In this document: positions 17,849 through 28,129 of the stretch, one piece after another
How positions within the stretch are numbered: the first letter of the stretch is position 1
Layout: the number at the start of each line of letters is the position of its first letter
DNA from: Effrenium voratum
Lineage: Eukaryota > Sar > Dinophyceae > Suessiales > Symbiodiniaceae
Assembly (NCBI GenBank): GCA_963377175.1
Contig: CAUJNA010003024.1
Coordinates: 176,001-240,000, forward strand
Length of the DNA: 64,000 nucleotides
Direction of reading: 5' to 3'
Notes under the pieces: generated by a model
The model's database searches: none
Seen by the model: only the letters and a program-made list of their open reading frames with translations
What the model was told of the DNA's origin: nothing
Translations under genes and position numbers: made by a program

Positions 17849-18822
17849 CTAATTCTTTTTGTTTTAAAGCTAGCTCTTGCTCCTTGGGGCTTTGGAGCAA
17901 ATTTCTTCCATGGGTCCACCCGTGGTGACTTGACGAGGTGCGAAGGGTGCCCTTCTCTCAGAGTACCGAATCGTTTTTTTTCCGAATCATTTGCCATCGG
18001 GGCCACCAGAATTCAAGGTCAAAACCCATTTGGCCAAAATCAGAACTCACTTCGCCAGTGAACCTCCAATTCAATCCAACCATAGGAAGACTAAACTGGG
18101 CGAATTCAGCTACCAACCAAAAAAGACCCCAAAACGGTTTTGACGGCTGCCATTTGGGCTCTGGTTTGAGCCAGATGTTTGGATGGAACTTAGCATTCCC
18201 TAAAATTTCCACGTACCTCAGACTTGTTGCGGGAGAGGGAGTGTGTTGAAATTTGTTCACGGCCACTGGAAATTCACTCGATTCCAGCGCTTCCATGTGG
18301 GAAAAATCGTCAAAGTGTCAGATATTTTTCTGTATACCCGTCGCCCCACCCCCAACCCCTGCCCCCCCCCCCCCCCCCCCCCAGTTTTTTTTTTGGGGGG
18401 GGGCTTCCAAAAAATGGCACGGCACAAACATGGAACCGACTAGCCGCAGAAAAGAGCACGACAACGCAGGTTGCAAATCGAGCACTTGAAAAAGAAAACA
18501 AAACGTCCCTTATGAGTGAGGAGGTTTCCTTTAAAGGGAACCCTGCTGTTAAGGGGACTTGCATGGCTTTGGTGGGCGCAAACACCATGGCAAAGCTAAC
18601 CGCCACTGCCCTCCCCAGTTTTCATCGTGAGTAGCTTGTGCCCAACAAAACTGGTTAAGGTGTGGTACAATACCACATGGTTGCCCTTTTACTAAAGTGA
18701 TGATGCGAGTATAGTTTTAAGTCCTGCCCTACTGTCCACCAACATGGAACCCGCCAGAGGTTCCATTTGAAAAGAAGACAGTTTTTCAGGACCCCGAAAC
18801 GTCAGGTTCCTTGGCAACATGG
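17849..18822. other. both strands open, no gene assigned
   Basis: 17938-18296 is open on both strands for about 100 codons, so neither is called. 18361-18403 is a C/T/G homopolymer block. 18500-18640 holds a short plus frame without support. Confidence 0.35.
18361..18403. repeat. poly-C, poly-T, poly-G block
   Basis: A run of about 21 C, then AG, ten T and nine G: the C and G arms can pair into a hairpin with a T loop. Confidence 0.8.
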
Positions 18823-18944
18823 ATGGACGAACTCTTGCACCGCCTAAGAAACCCTGGAATGATGATTCCCCTGTATATTCGGAACAAACCATGGTTTCCC
18901 ATGGTTTGAAAGGTGGTGCACGCGAATTTCGTTCATCCACGGTA
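18823..18944. mobile_element. IE3 element
   Basis: GATGGACGAACTCTTGCACC on the left, GCGAATTTCGTTCATCCACG on the right. Confidence 0.68.
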
Positions 18945-18989
18945 GGTTCACCGTCAAACGTTGTCCACCATTCATCAATATTCCTGCCC

Positions 18990-19110
18990 AAATGACCATG
19001 AGTAAAGCTTTCCATGTGGTGAAAGCTGTATCTGTTTTTGTCTCTCCAATGGTCATTCCATGTTTACCGAACGTTTTGATCAACCCCCATATCACCTTCA
19101 TCACCATGCT
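18990..19110. repeat. dispersed repeat shared with 10430 and 22640
   Basis: Carries CAATGGTCATTCCATG and CGTTTTGATCAACCCCC; related words occur at 10500-10540 and, reversed, at 22640-22760. Confidence 0.5.
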
Positions 19111-19197
19111 TTGGCTGACATGCTTGGTTGACTTTTGCTTTTGCCCGAGAGAAATTGACCTATCAGGAATGGGTTCAGAGGTTCCCATATGGATGCA

Positions 19198-19298
19198 TAC
19201 CCAGAGTCTCCATGGACCCTGAAAAAATGGGTGTCATGCACCCCCTTTCTGTTGGGATCTTTGAGCCCATTTTTGAAGGAGCAGAAGGAGACTCCAGG
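19198..19298. mobile_element. IE1 element
   Basis: TACCCAGAGTCTCCATGGAC on the left and GCAGAAGGAGACTCCAGG on the right. Confidence 0.7.
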
Positions 19299-19397
19299 TG
19301 GTTTCCTTCAATAACACACCATCCAACTGGTGGTGTCCTTTAAGGGGACCCCGAAACGGTTCATTTCCTCATTCCCTATCGCACCAGCAAGATGGCC
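19299..19397. mobile_element. IE9 element fragment
   Basis: Loop GGTGGTGTCCTTTAAGGGG and right arm TCATTCCCTATCGCACCAGC; the left arm is replaced by the IE1 copy. Confidence 0.6.
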
Positions 19398-19539
19398 AGC
19401 CATTGTTCAAGGGTCGGATTCGGAGACTCCAGGTACATCGGCCAAAGGAAAACGACCGGTGGTTCTCCTTTTGGTTTTCTTTTCAAACCACCAAGAAGGT
19501 GTGCCCTCATTCACAAAAAGACACGCACATACTGTGGAT

Positions 19540-19665
19540 GGGCAAAATCCTGCACCACCTAAGAAACTCTGGAATGATGATTTGATGATTTCCCTGCACA
19601 GACCAATCAAAAAAGGCGTCCCACGGTTGTACAGTGGTGCGACATGGATTTCTTCCATCAACAGT
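19540..19665. mobile_element. IE3 introner-like element
   Basis: CTGTGGATGGGCAAAATCC on the left, GGATTTCTTCCATCAACAG on the right. Confidence 0.72.
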
Positions 19666-19758
19666 ATGACGCCCATATGGGTATGGGTCAAAATTAAAGC
19701 ACCAGAAAAACCGCCGGTTAAATCGTCCATGACTCCATTTGCCAATTTGGGGTTACCC

Positions 19759-19881
19759 TACTGTGGATGGACGAAATCCTGCACCACCTAAGAAACCCTG
19801 GAATGATGATTCCCCTGTACATGCCAACAAACAACGGTTTCCCATGGGTTCCAAGTGGTGCGAAATGGATTTCGTCCATCC
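19759..19881. mobile_element. IE3 introner-like element
   Basis: CTGTGGATGGACGAAATCC on the left, GGATTTCGTCCATCCAAAG on the right; near-identical to the copy at 37056. Confidence 0.76.
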
Positions 19882-19889
19882 AAAGCCAG

Positions 19890-20020
19890 GAGGCATAGAT
19901 ATTCAGCCGTTCGTGCTCTTCGAGGCCTGGCCGTCGTGCTTTTCCTCGGGGGCGTGACGGCCTCGGTGGGCTTCCTGGTGTCGCGCCCCGCCCTCAGCCG
20001 GGTCGGCCGGGTCGTTTGGG
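19890..20020 (+). CDS. candidate GC-rich exon with a membrane segment
   Basis: Open frame reading ALRGLAVVLFLGGVTASVG, a likely transmembrane helix, then FLVSRPALSRVGR. It follows the IE3 copy at 19759. Exact ends unknown. Confidence 0.33.
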
Positions 20021-20139
20021 GGGGGGAAGGTTTCATGGCTGGGAGGGGAGGGGGGAGGGGGACCAAAAGAAGCCAAAACATTAAACCCTTAAGGATGAGT
20101 TGGGCTCCCTTGTCCTTTTAAGAGATGGGTATTTGGTAG

Positions 20140-20379
20140 ATGAAACCACCAGGTAAACCAGGAATCGCCATCTATTTTTCGACCAAAACAACCAACATGG
20201 ACACCTATGATGGCAGAACCGTGGTGGTGCCTGTCTCGTGGTGGCTAGCCTTTGCAGTTTGGTTTTTGGGTTTGGTTTTTGTTTGGGCTTCGTTTGTTTT
20301 AGGTTGGTTTGAAGGCGAAACAACCGTTGGGAAAAAGAAAAGCAACAAAAACAAGGAACCTACAAGGTTTGTTTTTTGA
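20140..20379 (+). CDS. candidate small membrane protein
   Basis: ATG frame of 79 codons: MKPPGKPGIAIYFS, then SWWLAFAVWFLGLVFVWASF, a strong hydrophobic helix, then Lys-rich. The last 20 codons overlap a TTTTAGGTTGGTTTGAAGG motif that is repeated at 20393, so the true end may be a splice site. Confidence 0.38.
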   Translation: MKPPGKPGIAIYFSTKTTNMDTYDGRTVVVPVSWWLAFAVWFLGLVFVWASFVLGWFEGETTVGKKKSNKNKEPTRFVF

Positions 20380-20522
20380 GGGTTCCATTTGTTTTAGGTT
20401 GGTTTGAAGGGGAATCAGCAGGAAAACCACCAGGGAACCTACAAGAGCGGGGCGGGTTGAAGGTTGGTTCGCTGTAAAGTAGGTTCACCAAGAGGTACCC
20501 TCACGATCTAAATCCGTTCGGT

Positions 20523-21112
20523 GTGAAGGAAGCGTGTCTTGGCTCGACTCGACCTTCTCTGAATTCTCCAAACCAATGCGTAGTGCATTCTAGGCAAGCC
20601 GCTAGCCTGGTTTTTAGTACCTCTAGGTTTTACACAATGGTCCCCCTTGCCTGCTATAGTGGCTTGCCTGGAAGCATCTGGGGATTTCGTTGGCAGGTTG
20701 CTTGGTGGATTTCGTCCGTCGACAGTACCTCCAAAACCCATCCCAGAGTGGGTAAATGGGTTAGGTGTCCCTTTTGGTTATTTTCGTAGAAAAATAGATG
20801 GGCCTGGTTGATTTGGTACCCTATTTTGTGACTTTAAAAGGAACACCAAACAGAAAGCCACCCAAAACAGCGGGCCCCTAGAAAAGCGAAACCTATTTAT
20901 AAGTATCTCTTTGTGGAGATAATCCGGTGGTTTTACCCGAGTGGCTCACCAGTTGGCCGAACACCCAACAGCTTAAGTATTTTCGTCCTGGAAGTGTTTC
21001 CTTCTTAAGAGCACTTGTTTATTGTCCACTCTTTTTTAGGAGGGAAGCCAGCACTGGACGTTTTTTCTGGGGCACGTCTTCGAAAATGAAGGAGTGCGTG
21101 ATCTTACCCTAG
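20523..21112 (+). CDS. two candidate ORFs, unknown products
   Basis: 20523-20789 (88 codons, MKEACLGSTRPSLNS) overlaps an equally open minus frame. 20927-21112 (61 codons, PEWLTSWPNTQQLKYFRPG) is more convincing and stops at TAG. No links between them were established. Confidence 0.33.
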
Positions 21113-21194
21113 CGCCAAGAGGACCCTAAATATGAGTTGGCCTTTGACCACCAAAGACACGAAATGATGAGGTCCAAGGGGCTAGGGTTAGCGC

Positions 21195-21290
21195 ACCTAG
21201 ACTCTCCTCGAAAAATGGTCGGTCATTACCCAAAATCATGGGGTCAAATGGGCCCCTTCTTCTAAGGGTCACCAAAAAAAGACTCTAGGT
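21195..21290. mobile_element. IE1 element, inverted duplicate of 15709
   Basis: CACCTAGACTCTCC on the left, AGACTCTAGG on the right; the right half and flank match the 15660-15800 region in reverse. Confidence 0.68.
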
Positions 21291-21538
21291 CTGTTTTTGT
21301 TGGTAGTGCCCTAAGCATCTTGTTGGTCATTACCCAAACGAAAGATTCGGGTCATCCCATTCTTAAAGGGTCATGGAGAGCTGCTTCCATCGGAGGATTG
21401 ATCACGATCCGTCCATGGGCTCGTTTTTCGGTTTGGAGACCCAACTCCTTTTGGGCTAGCCTAGGAGCCCCTTGGACCGATTTCCTTATTTGAGGTCTTG
21501 GTCAAAGGCCAACCATCTTCTGATTTTCCCCTGGTTGG

Positions 21539-21740
21539 TTGGTTCTGGGAACCGACTTCACTGGACACATGTCCTCATTTTTCCCAGTAAACGAAAGAGC
21601 AAATGTCTATGGGGTTGATTCCCCATTCTTTTTAACCATCATCGTCATTTTCAAGAACCAGCTGTTTCCCTTGGGTTTTGAGGTTGATTTCCTGAAAAGA
21701 AATTCGGATCCCTGGAAATGGAAATGGAAGGTACCTTCCC
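21539..21740 (+). CDS. candidate exon, unknown product
   Basis: Open frame including FFPVNERANVYGVDSPFF and FPLGFEVDFLKRNSDPW; continues into an IE7 copy at 21740, where it loses meaning. No start or family. Confidence 0.35.
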
Positions 21741-21860
21741 AGCTCCAATTCGATGTATCAAAGGGGCCGGTTCTCATGAACCGCCAGGTTTTGCGACCGG
21801 GTCCCTCATTCACCGATTCCCGTCTTCCACTGAAAGCCGAAGCTGATCGGAGCCTCTTGG
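21740..21860. mobile_element. IE7 element, reverse orientation
   Basis: CCAATTCGATGTATCAAAGG, CCGCCAGGTTTTGCGACC, TCTTCCACTGAAAGC and GGAGCCTCTTGG. Confidence 0.62.
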
Positions 21861-21879
21861 CCTAGAAACTGGAGGATGA

Positions 21880-22005
21880 CTCATATCCAATGCCCGGGAC
21901 GAATTCCCAGGTCGCGAGTTCACGCGCTTCGTGGATGGACTGGCACCCCCGCCCGGGGCCCACGGAATGACTGGCTTTCCATTGGCTTCTTGTTCAGCCT
22001 GCCGG
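21880..22005 (-). CDS. weak candidate exon on the minus strand
   Basis: Reads AEQEANGKPVIPWAPGGG and RVNSRPGNSSRALDM after a GGCAG|G acceptor. No clear donor. GC-rich island; strand opposite to its neighbours. Confidence 0.25.
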
Positions 22006-22053
22006 CTCAAAACAGGGCGCCCTGAAAACGCCAAAAACAAAAACACATAAACT

Positions 22054-22300
22054 CACTTCCTGAGTTCTGTTGCGGACTTGGGTCCCTGAGAAAGCACACA
22101 ACATTTGTTTTTGACACAGAAGGCATGGCATAGTTCCCTATAAGCCAAAGTACGTGGCCGTGCCAGTTTCTGGCTGACCTTGCCTCTGCCAAACTTAACT
22201 GCTTCACAAAGCACACACTGCTTCTTGCCCGGTTAACTCACTTCCTGAGTTCTGTTTCGGACTTTAGTCGCATTTGGGGATACCGCCTGGGCCTTTTTTC
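22054..22300. repeat. IE5 left arms and a dispersed repeat
   Basis: CTCACTTCCTGAGTTCTGTT occurs at 22054 and 22234. The stretch GACACAGAAGGCATGGCATA to GCTTCACAAAGC is repeated near 27422-27535. Confidence 0.55.
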
Positions 22301-22837
22301 TAGCTGCTATTTGGTAACGGACCTTTGGACTTTAAGCGGGCTTATCGAATTGGACCCGCAAAAAGTGTTAAACTTGTTGCAGAGGGGTCAACAGCAACAA
22401 CCAAGGTTTCAGGCTACCAAATTGTGTGGGGAAGGGGGGGCGTCCTCCTTGCGACAGTTTACTCTGGGAGTAAGTCATAGCTTAGGTTTATCTATTTGCC
22501 TCTGACCCCCTGCCGGCCATTTTTGGGGATGCGCCGTCTTGCAGAATGTTGCTTTTGAGGGGGATGCGTCACTAATGGACATATGATATGTTTTTTTTGT
22601 TTTTTTTTCAGAATACTCAAGCCAATGGAGGACATGGGAGCTGATCAAAAGGTCGTTCACATGGGATGACCATTCGGAGAAAAACACACTATAACGATGC
22701 AATTTCCCCCATGGCAAAAGTTGCCCGTGGCCAGGAATATTGATCAACCCCTTAAATAGTTGCAATTAACCCTAATTGCTTGAACTAATCTGAGATGTCC
22801 AAATTATGTGTCGGAACATAAAACATATTCTGAACAG

Positions 22838-22935
22838 CCCTAAGGGTCATGACCCCTCCAATGCACACCCCCGGACCCTCCAATGGAGAACCCCGACCAA
22901 TTCCTCAAGGGCCCAATGGAAAACAACCCAAAAGC
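22838..22935. mobile_element. IE6 element, reverse orientation
   Basis: GTCATGACCCCTCCAATGCA, ACCCTCCAATGGAGAACCCC and CTCAAGGGCCC. Confidence 0.6.
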
Positions 22936-23017
22936 AATCCCCCCCCCCTCTCGGTTGAATGGTTGTGGGTGCGGTTGGTCAAGGGTTGGTTAAGGGTTGG
23001 CCAAGGATTGATTAAGG

Positions 23018-23228
23018 GTGTTTGAGTGTTTTTACCCTTTAAACCAGCATAAGAGGAAGCCACCAACACAAGGCCAACTCAGCGAAAGGAGCGCTGTTGT
23101 CCGAAGCTTCTCCGGGTACTGTGGTTCGTCCCCGCTCAGGCGAGACCCAGAAATCAGGGAAACCCAAGTAACAGGCATCATCATGCCCGGTGATTCTCGA
23201 CCCCACAAAGGGTACCCACAAAACAGAC
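23018..23228 (+). CDS. ambiguous coding island
   Basis: Plus frame QLSERSAVVRSFSGYCG and the minus frame of the same bases (EASDNSAPFAELALCWW) both look protein-like. An IE1 copy begins at 23229. I cannot choose the strand. Confidence 0.28.
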
Positions 23229-23320
23229 ACCTGGAGTCTCCATGACCCTGAAAAATGGTTTCTGACTACCCAAACGAAAAGGGTGACCCCATTGTTTAGG
23301 GGACAGAAGGAGACTCCGGG
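23229..23320. mobile_element. IE1 element
   Basis: CACCTGGAGTCTCCATGACC on the left, GGACAGAAGGAGACTCCGGG on the right. Confidence 0.7.
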
Positions 23321-23439
23321 TCTCGTTTTGGGGAAATCAATGGTTTTCCATTTAACCCACAAAAAGTGAAACACTTTTTGCAGAGGGGTCGTTGCAGCAA
23401 CCAAGATATGGGTGACCGAGCTGTGAGTTTCGCGCCCAG

Positions 23440-23508
23440 GCCGCGAGTCACTGCCGCCATTGTGCTCTTGCGGCGTGAGCAAGGCGTCTGCGCCGGGGCA
23501 CCCGAGCG
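23440..23508 (+). CDS. candidate GC-rich exon
   Basis: CCCAG|G to GAGCG|GTGAGC with frame VTAAIVLLRREQGVCAGAPE. Both splice sites are strong. It resembles the start of a Nudix domain only superficially. Confidence 0.35.
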
Positions 23509-23800
23509 GTGAGCGAGCGGGAGCGGGAGCGGAGTCACTTCCATTTGGTTAAGATGCTTGTGTTTTTTCCCCGCTTGGTTTTGAAGGGAATGGACTTCAC
23601 GACTGGAAGTATGTTTATTTTACGGGGGGCTCAAGCAAACAAACGGTCAGGTTAGCAATGTGGGCTCCCTAGGAGCCCCTTGGACCGATTTCATTCGCGA
23701 GACTGGAAAGGGGGTCGAAGGCCCTTCTCATATTTAGGGTCGAGGGAATTTCTGGGGGATATGGACCGCAGGTTTAATCGTCTTTGTTTCCATTTTACCG

Positions 23801-24322
23801 ATGGGCCAACCCAGTTTGGGGTCACCCCAATGTTTGACCACCACGGCCATGTACCTGGTTGCCAGTGATTTGCTGCTTCACCGAATTCTGTACGTTCCAA
23901 TCACAGTTTACTGGATGCATGGTTATCCATCCCGGTGCATTGGTGTGTGCGCACTTCACTTTACAAGACAAGCGTCAGGATGTTTTGACGGAGAGTTCAG
24001 TTTGGCTTTGACCGGCAACAGTTTGGTAAGTGGGCTACAACCTGAAGGGTTCCTTTGGTCAGGGTTGCGTCCCAACCTCAAGGTTCCAGCTTTGGGTTCC
24101 AGCTTTGGGTGCGTGTGTGTGTGTCTTTTTCTTTTGCGGGGACTTGTTCAAGGTTGGATCAGATGGCAACCAAAAAGAACACCGCCGTGTCGGGGGGCCC
24201 ATCCCCTTGTTTCGACAGATTCCAGCATCACTGGAACTCACCCTCATTGGATGGTTCGAAGTAAGCCAGTTGACCCTCAGACTTCGAGCGAACCTCTAAT
24301 TGACCCCCTAAAGCCCTTGTAA
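23801..24322 (+). CDS. long open frame, unknown product
   Basis: 173 codons without a stop, one of the longest open frames in the left half. Parts read LLLHRILYVPITVYWMHG and FDGEFSLALTGNSLVSGLQ; a Cys/Val/Leu-rich stretch follows (FGCVCVCLFLLRGLVQG). The first part overlaps an IE10 remnant (23757-23830), so the coding start is probably after 23858. No known domain. Confidence 0.4.
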   Translation: MGQPSLGSPQCLTTTAMYLVASDLLLHRILYVPITVYWMHGYPSRCIGVCALHFTRQASGCFDGEFSLALTGNSLVSGLQPEGFLWSGLRPNLKVPALGSSFGCVCVCLFLLRGLVQGWIRWQPKRTPPCRGAHPLVSTDSSITGTHPHWMVRSKPVDPQTSSEPLIDPLKPL

Positions 24323-25126
24323 TAGGCAAGCTTTGCTTTTCTCAGTGCTGTTCATGTTTCTTATTTATTGAGGTCCAAGTACCCTTTTGAGGGTTAAACT
24401 GCTTTAGAAGTTGCCAAGCGAAGCAGGGACGCGTAAGGCCAAACAATTAGCCATTCCCAAGTATTGCTTTAGATTGGTCAGAGCCACCGGTTTGGAGATT
24501 TGAACCCCAGTTCCTTTTCAATCGACATAGGTGAAGCCCTATGAGTTGTAGTCAGAAGTGCGATGCATTTTAGCGATTCCCAGAGCTAAGTGCTTAAACA
24601 CCCCTTGCCTAACTCCCATGCTGCGGTGGTTAAAGTTTTGTTTCGTTTCAATTCTCAGTTCCCGCTACGGGGTGTAAGACGAAACCATTCCTTTGGAAAA
24701 AGCCCCAAGACGTCCACTTCCATGATTGTTGCAGGGATGGTCCTGCTGGTGCTCAGTAGGAATTCAACCGTTTCAGGATTGCTTTAAGGGAAACCATAGG
24801 GGCCTGGTTTAGAGGGGGTCATGCCTATGGAACAGTTCCAGGAGTCTCCTTCTGACCCTTAAAGTATTGGCTCATTACCCCCAAAAGCAAGATTCGGGTC
24901 ATGACCAACCATTTTTAAGGGTCAGATTAGACTCTAGAAGCTGTGTTTGTGGCTTTCCTCGCTGGTTCCAAACCCCATGATTGTTGGAGGGATGGTCGGA
25001 AGGAGCTTTGGTGCACTTTGCTTGGATGTTAGGACTTCTTTTTGCCAACTTATGGAGTTTCCATTAAACCACTACAAGTTAGTCACTTTTTGCAGGGGAG
25101 CAGAAAGCAACCGAGGGAGGCTCCAG
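24323..25126. other. repeats and unassigned sequence
   Basis: IE9 arms near 24740-24792, IE1 at 24837-24938 and IE4 at 25008-25116. 24590-24735 has a short plus frame without support. Confidence 0.45.
25008..25116. mobile_element. IE4 introner-like element
   Basis: CTTTGGTGCACTTTGCTTGG to CAGAAAGCAACCGAG. Confidence 0.75.
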
Positions 25127-25269
25127 GTTCGCGCCCGCCTCGCGCATTTTTTTCTCGGCTCGGCTTCCCGATGTTCGATGCAAGGCCTTGGCTCTGGGCG
25201 CGGCAGCGGGTCTTCTTTGGCAGCTCCCTCCAGGCGACGCATGCGGTCGGGTCATGCAGACGTCCTCAG
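25127..25269 (+). CDS. candidate GC-rich exon, unknown product
   Basis: CTCCAG|G to CTCAG|GTGTC, 47 codons in the only long frame: FAPASRIFFSARLPDVRC then LALGAAAGLLWQLPPGDACG. Lies between an IE4 copy and an IE5 copy that begins at its donor. Phase 2 in, phase 1 out. Could be part of a targeting peptide or membrane segment; not recognised. Confidence 0.47.
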
Positions 25270-25380
25270 GTGTCTCACTTCCTGAGTTCCTCCTGGACTT
25301 TGAACGTTTTTGGGAAGACTATTTCAGTGGTAAACAAACAAATCCAATTGTTTTTGGCCCATCCACTCAGGAAGTGAGGT
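25268..25380. mobile_element. IE5 introner-like element
   Basis: GTGTCTCACTTCCTGAGTTC on the left with a GT just outside the TIR, CACTCAGGAAGTGAG on the right. Confidence 0.74.
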
Positions 25381-25606
25381 TTGAAAGCACAAGACCGGGG
25401 TAACCTCAAAATAAGACGCTGGCCCTTATTATCAGGCGGAATCTGGAATGATGGTGTGTTTGCCTTGGTCGCAAGAAGACCAACGCCGCGACTCTGTTTT
25501 TGTTCAGCAGCAATGGTACCAAAGGCCCCATCGCTATTTCGGGCCGGAGTAAACTCGCATATGCGAGTACCACGGGTCGGGGGGAGGGGGGTTGCAGGGA
25601 TACCCC

Positions 25607-25714
25607 TCACTTCCTGAGCTGATGGACTTTAAACTTTTTGGGCTTGGACCATTTTGGTGGTAAACAAAAAAGTTCGGGGACCTTTTTTTGGCCAGTCCAC
25701 TTGGGAAGTGAGAC
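25607..25714. mobile_element. IE5 element
   Basis: CTCACTTCCTGAGCTG on the left, CCACTTGGGAAGTGAG on the right. Confidence 0.76.
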
Positions 25715-25827
25715 CCTGGCACTGGGACTTGCCCCGGACTTAGGTTTCGGGTGTGAAGCTCTCAGACTCACTGCATGAGATCGTGGACTTGAGTCATGGT
25801 TTGGGCGTGGGCATTCGATGATTTTGG

Positions 25828-25935
25828 TGGCTTAGTTCGAGGCTCCTGGACCTTTCAATGGAAGACCCGACCCCTCCATTAGACAAATTCGGAGGTTTGA
25901 GGGCCCCTTCAATACATCGAATTGGAGCCTTTGGG
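25828..25935. mobile_element. IE7 element
   Basis: CGAGGCTCCTGGACCTTTCA, CGACCCCTCCATTAG and AATTGGAGCCTTTGGG. Confidence 0.65.
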
Positions 25936-26384
25936 TAGACAAGAAGGTGACTTTTCCTGGCCAATCGATCGGAAGTAGCGATCGCAAAGGCTAGCTGCCT
26001 TGGCACCGCTGGGCCACTCGTGTGCCTTTAGAGATCTTCCAGGTAGAGGTTTGTAGCCACAGGTGTCCTTTTTAGGTTACTTTGATTAAACATAGATGGC
26101 GCTGGATTAGATGGGGTTTCTTCCATTTACCAGGCCATCTATTTGTCCAAATTCTGTCTATCCTCTGGGAATCCCCCGCGATCGCTTCTTGAAAAGAAGG
26201 ATGCCTGCAAAGAATGCGTGGTTGTTGTTGGAACACATTTTTTGCATTGTTGCTTGTTGTGGTTGAAATCCAACCGCTTAACTGCTAACATTTAAATGTG
26301 TGCGTCCTTTGATCACCACTGGCCATGGCCCCAGGCAATGTTTTCGCAGATGCTTACCCAGGGATCCTGAAAGATACATTTTGC

Positions 26385-26475
26385 AACCATTTGAAACGTG
26401 TTGCTTTTTCCACCAAAAGAGAGTCGGACACCACCATTTGCAAGGCGGAGTGTTCAGGTTTTTTTCATGCATCCG
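26385..26475. repeat. dispersed repeat shared with 11705-11800
   Basis: Both copies contain CACCACCATTT, CAAGGCGGAGTGTTCAGG and GCATCCGG with about 75 percent identity by eye. Confidence 0.6.
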
Positions 26476-26750
26476 GCTGCCTTGAGCAACCTGGATGCCT
26501 GCACTCCTGGTAGCTCCATCCATTTGGATACAGCTCCGAGCCTGGATCCCTTCCACCCAGCCCCAGTAGAAAATCAACCCCTGCTGTGGATGGAGTTTGC
26601 TCCATTTCGCAGGTTGGGATTGGTGAAGCTTGTCCCGTTTTTTGGGAGGGTTTCATCCATCACCGGTGCGATTTCGTGGATTGCGTCCACCGACCCTAGG
26701 AGCCTTTTGGATTCGAAAGATGAGTTGGCTTTTGACCCCCTACCGTTTTT
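26460..26750 (+). CDS. candidate coding region, unknown product
   Basis: Part of a 177-codon open frame. The most protein-like portion reads DTAPSLDPFHPAPVENQPLL, FAPFRRLGLVKLVPFFGRV and SLLDSKDELAFDPLPFF. The frame's beginning lies in a dispersed repeat and its end in an IE2 fragment (26748-26833), so only the middle is called. No family recognised. Confidence 0.42.
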
Positions 26751-26833
26751 TGGCTATAGGAGGGTTCCTCTACTAAAATCGACGACAAAGAAAAGTTGGT
26801 ACCATGTTTCCTCCTTCTCCACTGGAGGACCCA
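26748..26833. mobile_element. IE2 element, right portion
   Basis: GGAGGGTTCCTCTACTAAAA core and CTCCACTGGAGGACCCAG end. Confidence 0.6.
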
Positions 26834-26929
26834 GACTATTACCCAAAAACACGCCCAAAAAAAGGACCAAAAGCCTTACCCAAAAGCCGCCGCAGGGGGC
26901 CGATTTCTATGTCGAGAACCCCCCCATCT

Positions 26930-27075
26930 GATTGGTCCAGAAGCGCGTTACAAGGGGGCTCGGACTATGAGGAGCGTTTGAGAGGGTCTCCGCCTTTGGT
27001 CCCCAGGCCTGGCGGTCGTCGCCAAAGCTGGGGGCGTACTGCGGAAGCCTTGGCTTCGCTGCGGGTGGGGCGTAG
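26930..27075 (+). CDS. weak candidate exon
   Basis: Frame ERLRGSPPLVPRPGGRRQ, SWGRTAEALASLR followed by CGG|GTGGGG. GC-rich island; the reverse strand is also open. Confidence 0.27.
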
Positions 27076-27668
27076 AACTGACACATTGGGGGGGGAGGGC
27101 TGTAGCAAAAGGGGGGGGGGTGGCTAAAGACGCGTTCCCTTTGGTTTTTATCTTTAAACCAACTCCCAAAGGCACGGTGGGTTGATGCTTAATTTGCAAA
27201 GTGAAGCAACTTGGGGCAAAAAGGCATTTATTGGACATTTGGTTGGATTGTTTCAAACGAATAGTTGTTGTTGAGGGTGCCCACTTTTGTTTTTTTGTTT
27301 TTTTCAATTCCGTTTGAAAACACAAAAAAAGTGCAGGTGAAGGCCACAACGAGTGCGACACCCTTTTACTTGTCCTTGCAGTCATCACGAAATTAGATAA
27401 CAAGGGCAAGCCACCACCTTTTTTGACACACAAGGCATGGCATAGTTCCCTATACCCTCTTCGGCTTACATTGGACATGTCCTTGCCAGTTTCTGGCTGA
27501 CCTTGCCTCTGCCAAACTTCACTGCTTCACAAAGCCACCACCATCCGAAACGTGGGTTTCCGCCTTCTGCTAACATGCAAAAAGAGTCACTAGACAAGGT
27601 CACTGCGGGATCGGCCCATGGCCTCAGGCGATGTGTTTGACGACTGTGGATTTTCAGAAATGGTTTCT

Positions 27669-27767
27669 GCCTAGAGTCTCCTTCTGACCCTTAAAAGATT
27701 CGGTCTCATTACCCAAAAGAAAGGGGTCAAATGGGCCGAATTTGTAGGGGTCATGGAGACTCTGGGT
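27669..27767. mobile_element. IE1 element
   Basis: GCCTAGAGTCTCCTTCTGAC on the left, GGGTCATGGAGACTCTGGG on the right. Confidence 0.74.
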
Positions 27768-27867
27768 GAAGATATCGTAGCTAGAAACTTAGTGTCTGAT
27801 TTCGCCATCGGAAGCAGCTCCGACCGAGACTCGAATGGATGCGGGTTACATCAAGGCTTTGTTTGGG

Positions 27868-27994
27868 TTGTGGGAGTTTGAACCTGGACATCGATAGGGG
27901 CGCAACCGTCAGGTTGGTGGTTTGGAGCCCGGTGTTTTGGATTTGGCTTTTGTCGAATGAGAAACCCTTCCTTAACCACCAAACCACCAATTCA
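27868..27994. mobile_element. IE14 element
   Basis: GGTTGGTGGTTTGGAGCCC on the left, CCTTAACCACCAAACCACC on the right. Copies at 29022-29115 and, partly, 38514-38557. Confidence 0.66.
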
Positions 27995-28129
27995 AGCCCC
28001 TAGTCTCTAAGGGTGGGGGTCGGAATGGAGAGCGGTTCCCGGGGCCACACCCAATAGCTAGAGCAAAAACCGCTGAGATCGACCCCGTGGAAGCCTGTGA
28101 TTTCTCGTTTTTTGTGTTTTTTTTTGGTT

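Noticed and set aside
23440..23508. Nudix hydrolase start
   Set aside because: VTAAIVLLRREQG resembles the first strand of a Nudix fold but no Nudix box follows; kept only as an unnamed exon.
27300..27478. Part of a 176-codon minus frame as a gene
   Set aside because: Crosses G-runs and a dispersed repeat shared with 22080-22215; looks like an accidental open frame.
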